A DNA stretch of 64,000 nt. Source: Lautropia sp. SCN 69-89. GTDB lineage: Bacteria; Pseudomonadota; Gammaproteobacteria; Burkholderiales; Burkholderiaceae_E. A program made the position numbers and the translations under genes. The stretch is from positions 1 through 64,000 of the forward strand of contig MEED01000009.1 of assembly GCA_001724855.1 (NCBI GenBank), read 5' to 3'. This document shows positions 49,276-57,851 of this stretch, in pieces. Numbering within the stretch: position 1 is the stretch's first letter; the number at the start of each line of letters is the position of its first letter. Below the pieces are notes generated by a model. The model was not told the origin of the DNA. It saw nothing but the letters and a program-made list of their open reading frames with translations, and searched no databases.

Positions 49276-50058
49276 ATGCCCGAACACGACTACATCCTCG
49301 AGACCCGGCACCTCGTCAAGGAGTTCAAGGGCTTCGTCGCGGTCGACGACGTGAACCTGCGCGTGCGGCGCGGCCAGATCCATGCGCTGATCGGCCCGAA
49401 CGGTGCCGGCAAGACCACGGTCTTCAACCTGCTCACCAAGTTCCTGATTCCGAGCGCCGGGCAGATCCTGTTCAACGGCCACGACATCACCACCGAGAAG
49501 CCGGCGCAGGTCGCGCGGCGCGGCATCGTGCGCTCGTTCCAGATCTCGGCGACGTTTCCGAACCTCACCGTGCTCGACAACGTGCGCATCGGGCTGCAGC
49601 GTGCGCTCGGCACCTCCTTCCACTTCTGGAAGCCGGCGTCGTCGCTCGACACGCTGAATGCGCGCGCGCTCGAACTGCTCGACACGGTGGGGCTGCGCGA
49701 ATTCGCCGGCTACGTGACGGTCGAGCTGCCTTACGGCCGCAAGCGGGCGCTGGAGATCGCCACGACGCTGGCCACCGAACCCGAGCTGATGCTGCTCGAC
49801 GAGCCCACGCAGGGCATGGGCCACGAAGACGTCGAGCGGGTGACGCAGCTCATCAAGAAGGTCTCGGCCAACCGCACGGTGCTGATGGTCGAACACAACA
49901 TGAACGTCGTCGCCGACATCGCCGACACGATCAGCGTGCTGCAGCGCGGCCAGGTGATTGCGGAGGGCCCCTACGAGGTGGTCTCGAAGAATCCGCAGGT
50001 ACTCGAGGCCTACATGGGCAGCGCCACCGGAGAACTCAGGGGGGCGCATGGCCAATAG
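49276..50058 (+). CDS. livG: Branched-chain-amino-acid-type ABC transporter ATPase LivG
   Basis: 260 residues. Walker A is GPNGAGKTTVFNLL. The signature is atypical for an ABC ATPase but usual for this branch: VELPYGRKRALEIATTL instead of LSGGQ. Walker B is MLLLDEPTQGMGHED, and the switch His is in VEHNMNVV. It pairs with LivF to energise uptake through LivHM. The start MPEHDYILETRHLVKEF was chosen over an ATG-type start 36 bp earlier from family fit. It overlaps livF by 11 bp. Confidence 0.93.
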   Translation: MPEHDYILETRHLVKEFKGFVAVDDVNLRVRRGQIHALIGPNGAGKTTVFNLLTKFLIPSAGQILFNGHDITTEKPAQVARRGIVRSFQISATFPNLTVLDNVRIGLQRALGTSFHFWKPASSLDTLNARALELLDTVGLREFAGYVTVELPYGRKRALEIATTLATEPELMLLDEPTQGMGHEDVERVTQLIKKVSANRTVLMVEHNMNVVADIADTISVLQRGQVIAEGPYEVVSKNPQVLEAYMGSATGELRGAHGQ

Positions 50059-50761
50059 CGGCACCGAGTTCCTGCGCATCACCGACCTGCACGCGTTCTA
50101 CGGCGAATCGCATATCCTGCACGGGGTCGACCTCGCGGTGAACCGCGGCGAGGTCGTCACGCTGCTTGGGCGCAACGGCGCCGGGCGCACCACCACGCTG
50201 AAGGCGATCATGGGGCTGGTGGGCCGGCGCAGCGGTTCGATCATGGTCAACGGCGTCGAGGCGGTAAACCTGCCGCCGCATGCGATCGCGCGCCGCGGCA
50301 TCGGCTACTGCCCCGAGGAGCGCGGCATCTTCGCCAGCCTCTCGTGCGAGGAGAACCTGATGCTGCCGCCGGAGGTGGCCTCCGGCGGAATGGGGCTCGA
50401 CGAGATCTACGCGATGTTCCCGAACCTGAGGGAGCGGCGCGCCAGCCAGGGCACGCGACTCTCCGGAGGCGAACAGCAGATGCTGGCGGTGGCACGGATC
50501 CTGCGCACCGGCGCGAAGATGCTGCTGCTCGACGAGATCTCCGAAGGGCTCGCGCCGGTGATCGTGCAGACGCTGGCGAAGATGATCCGCATGCTGCGCG
50601 AGAAGGGCTTCACCATCGTGATGGTCGAGCAGAATTTCCGCTTTGCCGCACCGCTGGCCGACCGGTTCTACGTGATGGAGCACGGGCGCATCGTCGAGAG
50701 TTTCGACGCGGCGCAACTGCAGGAGAAGATGGGCATGCTGCACGAATACCTCGGGGTATGA
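50048..50761 (+). CDS. livF: Branched-chain-amino-acid-type ABC transporter ATPase LivF, Walker A Lys replaced by Arg
   Basis: 237 residues. The Walker A loop reads GRNGAGRTTT, with Arg47 (codon CGC, 50186-50188) in place of the near-invariant Lys. The rest is intact: LSGGEQQMLAVARILR signature, Walker B MLLLDEISEGLAP, and VEQNFRF where the switch position is Gln, as usual for LivF. Lys-to-Arg in Walker A normally weakens ATP hydrolysis, so LivG may carry most of the turnover, or Arg may be tolerated in this lineage. It starts inside the last 11 bp of livG. Confidence 0.92.
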   Translation: MANSGTEFLRITDLHAFYGESHILHGVDLAVNRGEVVTLLGRNGAGRTTTLKAIMGLVGRRSGSIMVNGVEAVNLPPHAIARRGIGYCPEERGIFASLSCEENLMLPPEVASGGMGLDEIYAMFPNLRERRASQGTRLSGGEQQMLAVARILRTGAKMLLLDEISEGLAPVIVQTLAKMIRMLREKGFTIVMVEQNFRFAAPLADRFYVMEHGRIVESFDAAQLQEKMGMLHEYLGV

Positions 50762-50810
50762 ACGCGGGGGCCCGGTCGTCGATGTCCCGAACGCACTAGG
50801 AGGAAGCACC

Positions 50811-52025
50811 ATGAAACTGAAGCTGTCGTCGCTGGTGGCCGCGGTGGCCCTGGCACTCGCCGGTGGCGCCGCGCAGGCGCAGATCTCCGGCAACGTCGTC
50901 AAGATCGGCGTGATGAACGACATGTCGGGCGTGTACGCCGACATCGGCGGTCCCGGTTCCGTGGTCGCCGCGAAAATGGCGGTCGAAGACTTCCAGAAGA
51001 CCTCGAAGGCCGGCCTGAAGATCGAGATCGTCTCGGCCGACCACCAGAACAAGCCCGACGTGGGTTCGACGGTGGCGCGCCAGTGGTACGACACCGATGG
51101 CGTCGACGCGATCGCCGACGTGCCGACTTCGTCGGTGGCGCTGGCCGTCGCCCAGGTCACGCGCGACAAGGGCAAGGCATTCCTCAACACCGGCGCCGCG
51201 ACGGCCGACCTCACCGGCAAGGCCTGCTCGCCCAACACGGTTCACTGGCTCTACGACACGTGGATGCTGGCTCACGGCACCGGCAGCGCGATCGTCAAGA
51301 CCGGTGGCGACACCTGGTTCTTCCTGACCGCCGACTACGCGTTCGGCCACGCTCTGGAGCGCGACACCGAGGCGGTGGTGCTCGCGAGCGGCGGCAAGGT
51401 GCTGGGCAAGGTGCGCCACCCGCTCGGCACGCAGGACTTCTCCTCGTTCCTGCTGCAGGCGCAGGCGTCGAAAGCCAAGGTGATCGGCCTGGCCAACGCC
51501 GGCGGCGACACGATCAACTCGATCAAGCAGGCCGCGGAGTTCGGCATCGTCAAGGGCGGCCAGAGCCTGGCCGGCCTGCTGGTGTTCCTCACCGACGTGC
51601 ACGGACTGGGCCTGCAGACTGCGCAGGGCCTGGTCGTGACCGAAACCTTCTACTGGGATCTCAACGACCAGACGCGTGCGTGGTCCAAGCGCTTCGCGGC
51701 GGCCAACGGCGGCAAGTACCCGTCGATGGACCACGCCGGCGTCTACGCGGTGATCCTGCACTACCTGAAGGCGGTCGAGGCTGCGAAAACCGACGACGGC
51801 ACGAAGGTCGTGGCCAGGATGAAGGAGCTGCCCACCGACGACCCGCTGTTCGGCAAGGGCACGATCCGGCAGGACGGCCGCAAGCTGCATCCGGCCTACC
51901 TGTTCGAGGTCAAGAAGCCCAGCGAGTCGAAGGGCCCGTACGACTACTACAAGCTGCGCGCGACGATCCCGGCCGACCAGGCGTTCCGGCCGCTGGCCGA
52001 GGGCGGCTGCCCGCTGGTGAAGTGA
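50811..52025 (+). CDS. Periplasmic substrate-binding protein of the liv-type transporter
   Basis: 404 residues. A clear signal peptide (MKLKLSSLVAAVALALAGGA to AQAQ) precedes a type I periplasmic binding fold. VVKIGVMNDMSGVYADIGGPG begins the first lobe; GDTWFFLTADYAFGHALERD and DHAGVYAVILHYLKAV are family segments. It captures the ligand for LivHM/LivGF. The subfamily is broad and includes binders of amino acids, aromatic acids and other compounds, so the ligand is unknown. A strong AGGAGGAAGC site precedes the ATG. An 11-bp hairpin follows. Confidence 0.93.
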   Translation: MKLKLSSLVAAVALALAGGAAQAQISGNVVKIGVMNDMSGVYADIGGPGSVVAAKMAVEDFQKTSKAGLKIEIVSADHQNKPDVGSTVARQWYDTDGVDAIADVPTSSVALAVAQVTRDKGKAFLNTGAATADLTGKACSPNTVHWLYDTWMLAHGTGSAIVKTGGDTWFFLTADYAFGHALERDTEAVVLASGGKVLGKVRHPLGTQDFSSFLLQAQASKAKVIGLANAGGDTINSIKQAAEFGIVKGGQSLAGLLVFLTDVHGLGLQTAQGLVVTETFYWDLNDQTRAWSKRFAAANGGKYPSMDHAGVYAVILHYLKAVEAAKTDDGTKVVARMKELPTDDPLFGKGTIRQDGRKLHPAYLFEVKKPSESKGPYDYYKLRATIPADQAFRPLAEGGCPLVK

Positions 52026-52052
52026 CGCAGCGCTGAGGCGAACCGGCCCGAA

Positions 52053-52078
52053 CCCTCCCGGCGCAGACGCCGGGAGGG
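52053..52078 (+). terminator. Hairpin between the binding-protein gene and livH
   Basis: A perfect 11-bp stem, CCCTCCCGGCG (52053-52063) with CGCCGGGAGGG (52068-52078), has a CAGA tetraloop and no T-run. It lies 28 bp after the binding-protein stop and 34 bp before livH. Such hairpins often stabilise the upstream mRNA or partly terminate, giving more binding protein than permease. Confidence 0.6.
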
Positions 52079-52111
52079 GCGGGTCCCCGCAGACCACCGG
52101 ATCGACGCTCG

Positions 52112-52996
52112 ATGGAGATCTTCGGCATTCCGACGCAGGCGCTGTTCGGCCAGCTGCTGATCGGCCTGATCAACGGCTCGTTCTACGCGCTGCTGTCGCT
52201 CGGCCTGGCAGTGATCTTCGGGCTGCTGAACATCATCAACTTCACGCACGGTGCGCAGTACATGTTCGGCGCGTTCGTCGCGTACCTGCTGCTGAACAAG
52301 CTCGGCATCGGTTACTGGTGGGCGCTGCTCATCGCGCCGATCGTGGTCGGCGCCACCGGCATCGTCATCGAGCGGCTGATGCTCTCGAAGCTCTACAGGC
52401 TCGACCACCTGTACGGGTTGCTGCTCACCTTCGGCGTCGCGCTGGTGATGGAGGGACTCTTTCGCAACGAGTTCGGCTCCTCGGGCCTGCCGTACCCGAG
52501 TCCGTCGCAGCTCACCGGAGGCCAGAACCTCGGCTTCATGTTCCTGCCCAACTACCGGGCATGGGTCATCGTCGTGTCGCTGGTGGTCTGCCTGGGCACC
52601 TGGTACGCGATCGAGCGCACGCGGCTCGGCGCCTACCTGCGCGCCGCCACCGAGAATCCGCAACTGGTGCAGGCGTTCGGCATCAACGTGCCGCGGATGA
52701 TCACGCTCACCTACGGCTTCGGCGTCGCGCTGGCCGCGTTCGCCGGCGTGATGGCCGCACCGATCTACCAGGTCAGCCCGCAGATGGGCGCCAACCTGAT
52801 CATCGTGGTGTTCGCGGTGGTGGTGATCGGCGGCATGGGCTCGATCCTCGGCTCGGTGCTCACCGGCTTCGGCCTCGGCCTGATCGAGGGACTGACCAAG
52901 GTGTTCTACCCCGAGGCGTCGAACACGGTGATCTTCGTGATCATGGTGATCGTCTTGCTGATCAAGCCGACCGGCCTGTTCGGCACGCAGAAATAG
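52112..52996 (+). CDS. livH: Branched-chain-amino-acid-type ABC permease LivH
   Basis: 294 residues with about eight membrane helices. LINGSFYALLSLGLAVIFGL and INFTHGAQYMFGAF form the typical N-terminus. The coupling region is ARLGAYLRAATENPQL-like (TRLGAYLRAATENPQLVQ), and GGMGSILGSVLTGFGLGLIE lies near the end. It forms the translocation path with LivM. It lies 7 bp before livM. Confidence 0.94.
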   Translation: MEIFGIPTQALFGQLLIGLINGSFYALLSLGLAVIFGLLNIINFTHGAQYMFGAFVAYLLLNKLGIGYWWALLIAPIVVGATGIVIERLMLSKLYRLDHLYGLLLTFGVALVMEGLFRNEFGSSGLPYPSPSQLTGGQNLGFMFLPNYRAWVIVVSLVVCLGTWYAIERTRLGAYLRAATENPQLVQAFGINVPRMITLTYGFGVALAAFAGVMAAPIYQVSPQMGANLIIVVFAVVVIGGMGSILGSVLTGFGLGLIEGLTKVFYPEASNTVIFVIMVIVLLIKPTGLFGTQK

Positions 52997-53003
52997 GACC
53001 GCG

Positions 53004-53969
53004 ATGACCGGCGAGCCCACTTCCCTCGCGGCGGGCGCCAGCGGCGATACCCGCCCCCAGCGCGTCGCGTTCGCGCTGATGATCGCGGTCTTCGCGCTGC
53101 TGCCGCTGGCCGTGTATCCGGTTTTCCTGATGAAGGTGATGTGCTTCGCGCTGTTCGCGTGCGCCTTCAACCTGCTGATCGGTTTCGGCGGCCTGCTGTC
53201 ATTCGGGCACGCGATGTTCCTCGGCACCGCGGGCTACGCGTCGGCGCACGCGGCGAAGGTCTGGGGCTTCAGCCCGGAGCTGGCGATCGTGTTCGCCACC
53301 GGCTGCGCGGCGCTGCTGGGCCTGCTCACCGGCCTTCTGGCGATCCGCCGGCAGGGCATCTACTTCGCGATGATCACGCTCGCGCTCGCGCAGATGGTGT
53401 TCTTCTTCTACGTGCAGGCGCCGTTCACCGGCGGCGAGGACGGCATCCAGGCGGTGCCCCGCGGCAGGCTGTTCGGCCTGGTCGACCTCGGTTCGGCCGG
53501 CGCGATGTACCCGCTGGTGTTCGTCATCTTCGTCGGCGGTTTCCTGGTGATCTGGCGCGCGGTCAACTCGCCGTTCGGCCAGGTGCTGAAGGCCATCCGC
53601 GAGAACGAGGCGCGAGCCACCTCGCTCGGCTACGACGTCGACCGCTACAAGCTGCTCGCGTACCTGCTGTCGGCCACGCTGTCGGGCCTGGCCGGCGCCA
53701 CGAAGGCGCTCGTGTTCCAGCTCGCCTCGCTCACCGACGTCTACTGGACGATGTCGGGCGAGGTCGTGCTGATGACCCTGCTCGGCGGAATGGGCACCCT
53801 GTTCGGCCCGGTCGTCGGGGCCGCGATCATCATCACGATGCAGAACTACCTGGCGCAGATCGGCGCCTGGGTCACCGTCGTGCAGGGTGCGATCTTCGTC
53901 GTCTGCGTGATGGCGTTCCGCCGCGGCGTCGTCGGCGAGATCGCCCACTGGCTGCGCAAACCTCTGTAA
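53004..53969 (+). CDS. livM: Branched-chain-amino-acid-type ABC permease LivM
   Basis: 321 residues with about nine to ten membrane helices. FNLLIGFGGLLSFGHAMFLG is the LivM hallmark; SPFGQVLKAIRENEARATSLGY is the ATPase-coupling loop; VLMTLLGGMGTLFGPVVGA lies near the C-terminus. It completes the liv-type transporter. It ends 60 bp before the convergent aldehyde dehydrogenase gene. Confidence 0.94.
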   Translation: MTGEPTSLAAGASGDTRPQRVAFALMIAVFALLPLAVYPVFLMKVMCFALFACAFNLLIGFGGLLSFGHAMFLGTAGYASAHAAKVWGFSPELAIVFATGCAALLGLLTGLLAIRRQGIYFAMITLALAQMVFFFYVQAPFTGGEDGIQAVPRGRLFGLVDLGSAGAMYPLVFVIFVGGFLVIWRAVNSPFGQVLKAIRENEARATSLGYDVDRYKLLAYLLSATLSGLAGATKALVFQLASLTDVYWTMSGEVVLMTLLGGMGTLFGPVVGAAIIITMQNYLAQIGAWVTVVQGAIFVVCVMAFRRGVVGEIAHWLRKPL

Positions 53970-54029
53970 ACGCACTGGCCCGCCCCGCTGTCGGCTGCCG
54001 CGACGCGCGTCGGCGTCGCAAGGATCGGT

Positions 54030-55610
54030 TCAGTCGACGACGGTCTGCGACTGCTCGCGCAGGTACAGCGGCAGGTACCAGAACGAGCCGATCGCCTTGC
54101 CGGTGGTGCCGCTCGCCTTCCAGCCGCCGAACGGCTGGTAGCCGGGCCAGGCGCCGGTGGTCGCTCCCTGCGGCCGGTTCACGTAGGTGACGCCTGCCTC
54201 GATGCGATCGAGGAAGGTGCCGATCTCGTCGCGGCCGCCGTAGAAGCCGGCGGTGAGCCCGTAGTCGGAGCGGTTCGCCTCGTCGATGGCTTCGTCGAGC
54301 GAATCCACTTCGCTCAGCAGCACCAGCGGCACGAAATGCTCGTCACGCCACAACGCGTCGTCGCGCGGCACGCTGCCCACCGTGGGTGCGACGAACCAGC
54401 CGCGCCCGAGTGCGCCGTCTTCGAGCGCCCGGCCGCCGGCGTCGATGCGCCCGACCTGGCGCAGCCGCTCGACACAGCGCAGGTAGCGGTCGCGCGCGCT
54501 TCGGTTGATGACCGGCCCCATCCAGTTGCGGCGCTCGGTCGGATCGCCGACCGCGATCGCCGCGGTCGCGGCGACCAGCCGCTCGCGCAGTGCCTGCGCG
54601 ACCGGCCGTTCGACCAGCACGCGCGAACAGGCCGAGCACTTCTGGCCCTGCAGCCCGAAGGCCGAACGCCAGATGCCGGTGACCGCGCGATCGAGGTCGG
54701 CGTGCCGGGTCACGATGGCAGCGTTCTTGCCGCCCATCTCGGCGATGCAGGGACGCGGCCAGTGCCCCTGCGCGAAGCGCCGCAGGATGCCGATGCCGAC
54801 CTCGTAGGAGCCGGTGAAGGTGGCGCCCGCCACGTCGGGATGACCGACCAGCGCTTGGCCGACCGCGCCCCCGGCCCCGGTAACGAAATTGATCACGCCG
54901 TCGGGCAGGCCGGCATCGCGGAATGCTTCGAGCAACAGCCAGCCGCTGAGCGAGGTGTCGCTTGCGACCTTGAACACCACCGTGTTGCCGGCGACGAGTG
55001 CCGCGCCGATCGGTCCGCCCGCGAGCGCAAACGGAAAGTTGAACGGCGCGATCACGGCCCAGACGCCGTAGGGCCGCAATTGCGTGCGGTTGCGGCTGAC
55101 GAAGCCGGACAGCGGATCGTTCGGCAGTTCGCGCCGGAAGCCGTCGCTGGCCTGCATCTGGTCGCAGTACCAGCTGACGAGTTCGGCGGTCTCCTGGATT
55201 TCGCCGAGCGACTCCATCCGGTTCTTTCCGACTTCGATCGCCATCGCGGCCGATATCTCGTAGACGCGCTCCTCGATCAGCCCGGCGGCGCGGCGCAGCA
55301 GCGCGACGCGTTCGGGCCACGGCGTGCGCGACCAGGAGGCGTAGGCGCGCCGCGCGGCCGACACGGCCGCATCGATGTCGGCGGCGCTGCCCGACTGGAA
55401 GCGGCCGACCGTCAGGCCGGTGTCGATCGGCGAATGGACCTCGAAGGTCGACGATGCCAGCCGCGCCTTGCCATCGACGTAGATCGGGTGATCGCGGCCG
55501 AGCGACGGGCGCACCCGGGCCAGCGCGGCCTCGAAACGCTCGTGCATCCCGGCCGGCGGATCGAACATCGTCGAGTAGGTGAGGCGGAACGAAGGTGCCA
55601 AATTGCTCAT
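54030..55610 (-). CDS. Aldehyde dehydrogenase, delta-1-pyrroline-5-carboxylate dehydrogenase-like
   Basis: 526 residues, NAD(P)-dependent aldehyde dehydrogenase fold. APFNFPFAL and the glycine turn FTGSYEVG bind the cofactor. The general-base Glu is in CIAEMGGKNAAIV, and the catalytic Cys is in GLQGQKCSACSRVLVE. The QKCSACSR form is typical of P5C dehydrogenases (RocA, PutA C-terminal domain), which oxidise glutamate semialdehyde to glutamate. No proline dehydrogenase is in the window, so another semialdehyde is possible. It diverges from the GGDEF gene; two inverted repeats lie in the 170-bp gap. Confidence 0.88.
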   Translation of the reverse strand: MSNLAPSFRLTYSTMFDPPAGMHERFEAALARVRPSLGRDHPIYVDGKARLASSTFEVHSPIDTGLTVGRFQSGSAADIDAAVSAARRAYASWSRTPWPERVALLRRAAGLIEERVYEISAAMAIEVGKNRMESLGEIQETAELVSWYCDQMQASDGFRRELPNDPLSGFVSRNRTQLRPYGVWAVIAPFNFPFALAGGPIGAALVAGNTVVFKVASDTSLSGWLLLEAFRDAGLPDGVINFVTGAGGAVGQALVGHPDVAGATFTGSYEVGIGILRRFAQGHWPRPCIAEMGGKNAAIVTRHADLDRAVTGIWRSAFGLQGQKCSACSRVLVERPVAQALRERLVAATAAIAVGDPTERRNWMGPVINRSARDRYLRCVERLRQVGRIDAGGRALEDGALGRGWFVAPTVGSVPRDDALWRDEHFVPLVLLSEVDSLDEAIDEANRSDYGLTAGFYGGRDEIGTFLDRIEAGVTYVNRPQGATTGAWPGYQPFGGWKASGTTGKAIGSFWYLPLYLREQSQTVVD

Positions 55611-55652
55611 GTCGGTTTCCGTGGTGGCGTCGGGGTCGCGGGGCGGGGATCT

Positions 55653-55698
55653 ACACCATTCCGGTGTCCGAATCCATAAGACTGTCGGCCTAGGCCGA
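55653..55698. promoter_or_regulatory. Two inverted repeats in a divergent intergenic region
   Basis: ACACC-N5-GGTGT spans 55653-55667, and a perfect 14-bp palindrome TCGGCCTAGGCCGA spans 55685-55698. They lie between the aldehyde dehydrogenase start (55610) and the diguanylate cyclase start (55781). They could be operators for a regulator acting on one or both genes, but no regulator gene is adjacent. Confidence 0.35.
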
Positions 55699-55780
55699 AG
55701 GTCGCAGGAGGCGCCGCGCGGCTTACGAAGCGCATGCTAAAAGGGTTCGACCTCGGCGACCAGCCGCGAAATCACCCTAG

Positions 55781-57418
55781 ATGTCTGGAACGAGCGGAAG
55801 CCCGGCCTCGCGGCCGCATGCGAGTGCCACGGGGGCGGAGCAGCGGCTCGCATTGGCTGAAGAGGCGCTCGACCGGGGCGACGCCGGCCGCGGCCGCGCA
55901 CTGGCCATGCTCGCTGCCCGGGCCGCCGCCGAAGTGGGCGAGCCGGGCCTGGAGGCCGAGGCGCTTCTGTGCATCGCACGCGCCGACATCGTCGCGTCCA
56001 GGTTGCGCAGCGCGCACGAGAGTGCCTACCGCGCCGCCCAGCTCTTCGACGCGATCGAGCAGCCGGCGTCGGAGGTTCGGGCGCTGGTGTGGCTCGCTTA
56101 CGTCGCCAGTTCGCTGCGCCGCAACGAAGCCGCGCTGGCCTCGGCGATGCTCGCGACCAAGCTGGCCGAAGCGCTGGAGCAGCCGTGCCACCGAGTCGAC
56201 GCGCTCAACGGCCTGGGTATTGCGCTGATCGCCAACGGCGACTTCGAGCGATCCGACGCGGCGCTGTCCAGGGCCGCGAAGCTTGCGGAGCAGGCGGGCG
56301 ACCTTGCCGGCCAGGCCTGGCCCCGAATCAACCGCTGCTATGGCGAGATCGTCCGCGCGACCGTCGAGCGGTACCTGTACGACCGGCCGGTCGATCCCGG
56401 GCGGCTGATTGCCCGGCTCGACGAATGCAGGCCGCTCGAAGCAGCCACGGCTGCGCCGGGCGATGCCGCGGGTGGACTCGCGGTGCAGCGCGCGCTGCTG
56501 TCGTTCGCCGCGAGCTTCGCGGCCTGCTGGCGCGGCGACTTTGTCGCGGCGGGCGAGCACGCCGGCCGGATCTCACCCGGAGCGCGGGCCGGCGGGCCGC
56601 CTGCGTGGCTCGATGCCCTGGCGATGTGGGCCGCGTGCGAGTCGGCGCTCGCGCAGGGCGACTGGCCCGCGGCCGAGGCGTCGGTCGGGCGCATGATCGA
56701 GGGCGCGCTGCAGGTCGAACATGAGCAGGTCGCGCGCACCGGCTACATGCTCGCCAGCGCGATTCTCGACGCGCAGGGCCGCAGCCGCGAGGCGCTCGGC
56801 TCGCTGCGCCTGCTCGCGCAGCGCGACATCGCGATCCGTCGCGAGAGCCTCGAGCACCACGAGCGCGTGGCGAAGTGGCAGCTCGAATTGCGCGACAGCT
56901 CGATCCGGATGCGCCGGCTCGAGGCGCGCTCGCGACGGCTCGAACGACTGTCGCTGGAGGACGCGCTGACCGGCCTGCCGAACCGCCGGCACTTCGAGCG
57001 CGAACTTTCGTCGCTGCTCGGCGACGGGTCGCAGCCTGCCGAGCCGCTCTCGATCGCGCTGATCGACGTCGATCGCTTCAAGGAGATCAACGACCTGCAT
57101 TCGCACCTGATCGGCGACCGGGTGCTGAAGGTGCTTGCCGGGCTGATCGGCGGGCAGGTGCGGCATGGCGACCTGCCGGCGCGGTTGGGCGGCGACGAGT
57201 TCGTCGTGCTGTTCCGGCGCGCCGACGTCGCGGTCGCCGCGGCAGCCTGCGAGCGCCTGAAGGCAGCGGTGCAGCGGCACCCCTGGCACGAATTCGTCCC
57301 CGGCATGGTCGTCACGGTGAGCATCGGCCTGGCCGAGTCGACGGCGGGCGACACGATCGAATCGCTGCTCAGGCGCAGCGACGACGACATGTACCGGGCA
57401 AAGGCGAACCGCAGCTGA
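55781..57418 (+). CDS. Diguanylate cyclase with TPR-like N-terminal domain
   Basis: 545 residues. Residues ~20-370 are a run of paired Ala-rich helices resembling tetratricopeptide repeats, with no membrane helix, so it should be cytosolic. A short coiled coil (RMRRLEARSRRLERLSLEDAL) links to a GGDEF domain. GGDEF is intact at residues 470-474, and RHGD at 461-464 is a product-inhibition I-site at the correct 5-residue spacing. It should make cyclic di-GMP with feedback control, its helical domain probably sensing a protein or ligand. It could influence pili or adhesion; that is inference. Confidence 0.9.
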   Translation: MSGTSGSPASRPHASATGAEQRLALAEEALDRGDAGRGRALAMLAARAAAEVGEPGLEAEALLCIARADIVASRLRSAHESAYRAAQLFDAIEQPASEVRALVWLAYVASSLRRNEAALASAMLATKLAEALEQPCHRVDALNGLGIALIANGDFERSDAALSRAAKLAEQAGDLAGQAWPRINRCYGEIVRATVERYLYDRPVDPGRLIARLDECRPLEAATAAPGDAAGGLAVQRALLSFAASFAACWRGDFVAAGEHAGRISPGARAGGPPAWLDALAMWAACESALAQGDWPAAEASVGRMIEGALQVEHEQVARTGYMLASAILDAQGRSREALGSLRLLAQRDIAIRRESLEHHERVAKWQLELRDSSIRMRRLEARSRRLERLSLEDALTGLPNRRHFERELSSLLGDGSQPAEPLSIALIDVDRFKEINDLHSHLIGDRVLKVLAGLIGGQVRHGDLPARLGGDEFVVLFRRADVAVAAAACERLKAAVQRHPWHEFVPGMVVTVSIGLAESTAGDTIESLLRRSDDDMYRAKANRS

Positions 57419-57429
57419 AGCTTGCGGTC

Positions 57430-57810
57430 TCAGGCGACCTGCTCGGAGATCTCGATCAGGTTCAGGTCGGGATCGCGCAGGTAGATCGAGCGCAGCCTGG
57501 AGGCGGCGCCGGTGCGCAGCACCGGCCCCTCGACGATCGACACGCCCAGCGCGGCCATGCGTGCGATCACCTGGTCGAGCGGCACGCTCGCGATGAAGCA
57601 CAGGTCGAGCGCGCCGGGCACCGGCAGGTGCGCCTTCGGCTCGTACTCGCGGCCCTTCACGTGCAGGTTGATCTTCTGGTTGCCGAAGCTGAACGCCTTG
57701 CGGCCGCCGCCGAAGGTCTCGAGCGCCATGCCCATCACGTCGGTGTAGAACCGGATGCAGGCGGCCTCGTCGGCAGTCGTGAGCACGATATGGTCGATAT
57801 GGTCGATCAT
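57430..57810 (-). CDS. VOC (glyoxalase/dioxygenase fold) protein
   Basis: 126 residues forming one VOC domain. DHIDHIVLTTADEAACIRFY starts the first beta-alpha-beta unit and carries a possible metal His. FGNQKINLHVKG provides a second His, and YLRDPDLNLIEISE ends with the conserved Glu. This subgroup is often annotated as dioxygenase or virulence protein without proven activity. A VOC gene (PA0880) also belongs to the P. aeruginosa itaconate locus, so it could be linked to the operon at 59251-64000, though a cytochrome gene separates them here. Confidence 0.85.
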   Translation of the reverse strand: MIDHIDHIVLTTADEAACIRFYTDVMGMALETFGGGRKAFSFGNQKINLHVKGREYEPKAHLPVPGALDLCFIASVPLDQVIARMAALGVSIVEGPVLRTGAASRLRSIYLRDPDLNLIEISEQVA

Positions 57811-57851
57811 GCGAGGAGCTCCAGGAGCTTCAGTCTACTCTGCGGGGTTCG

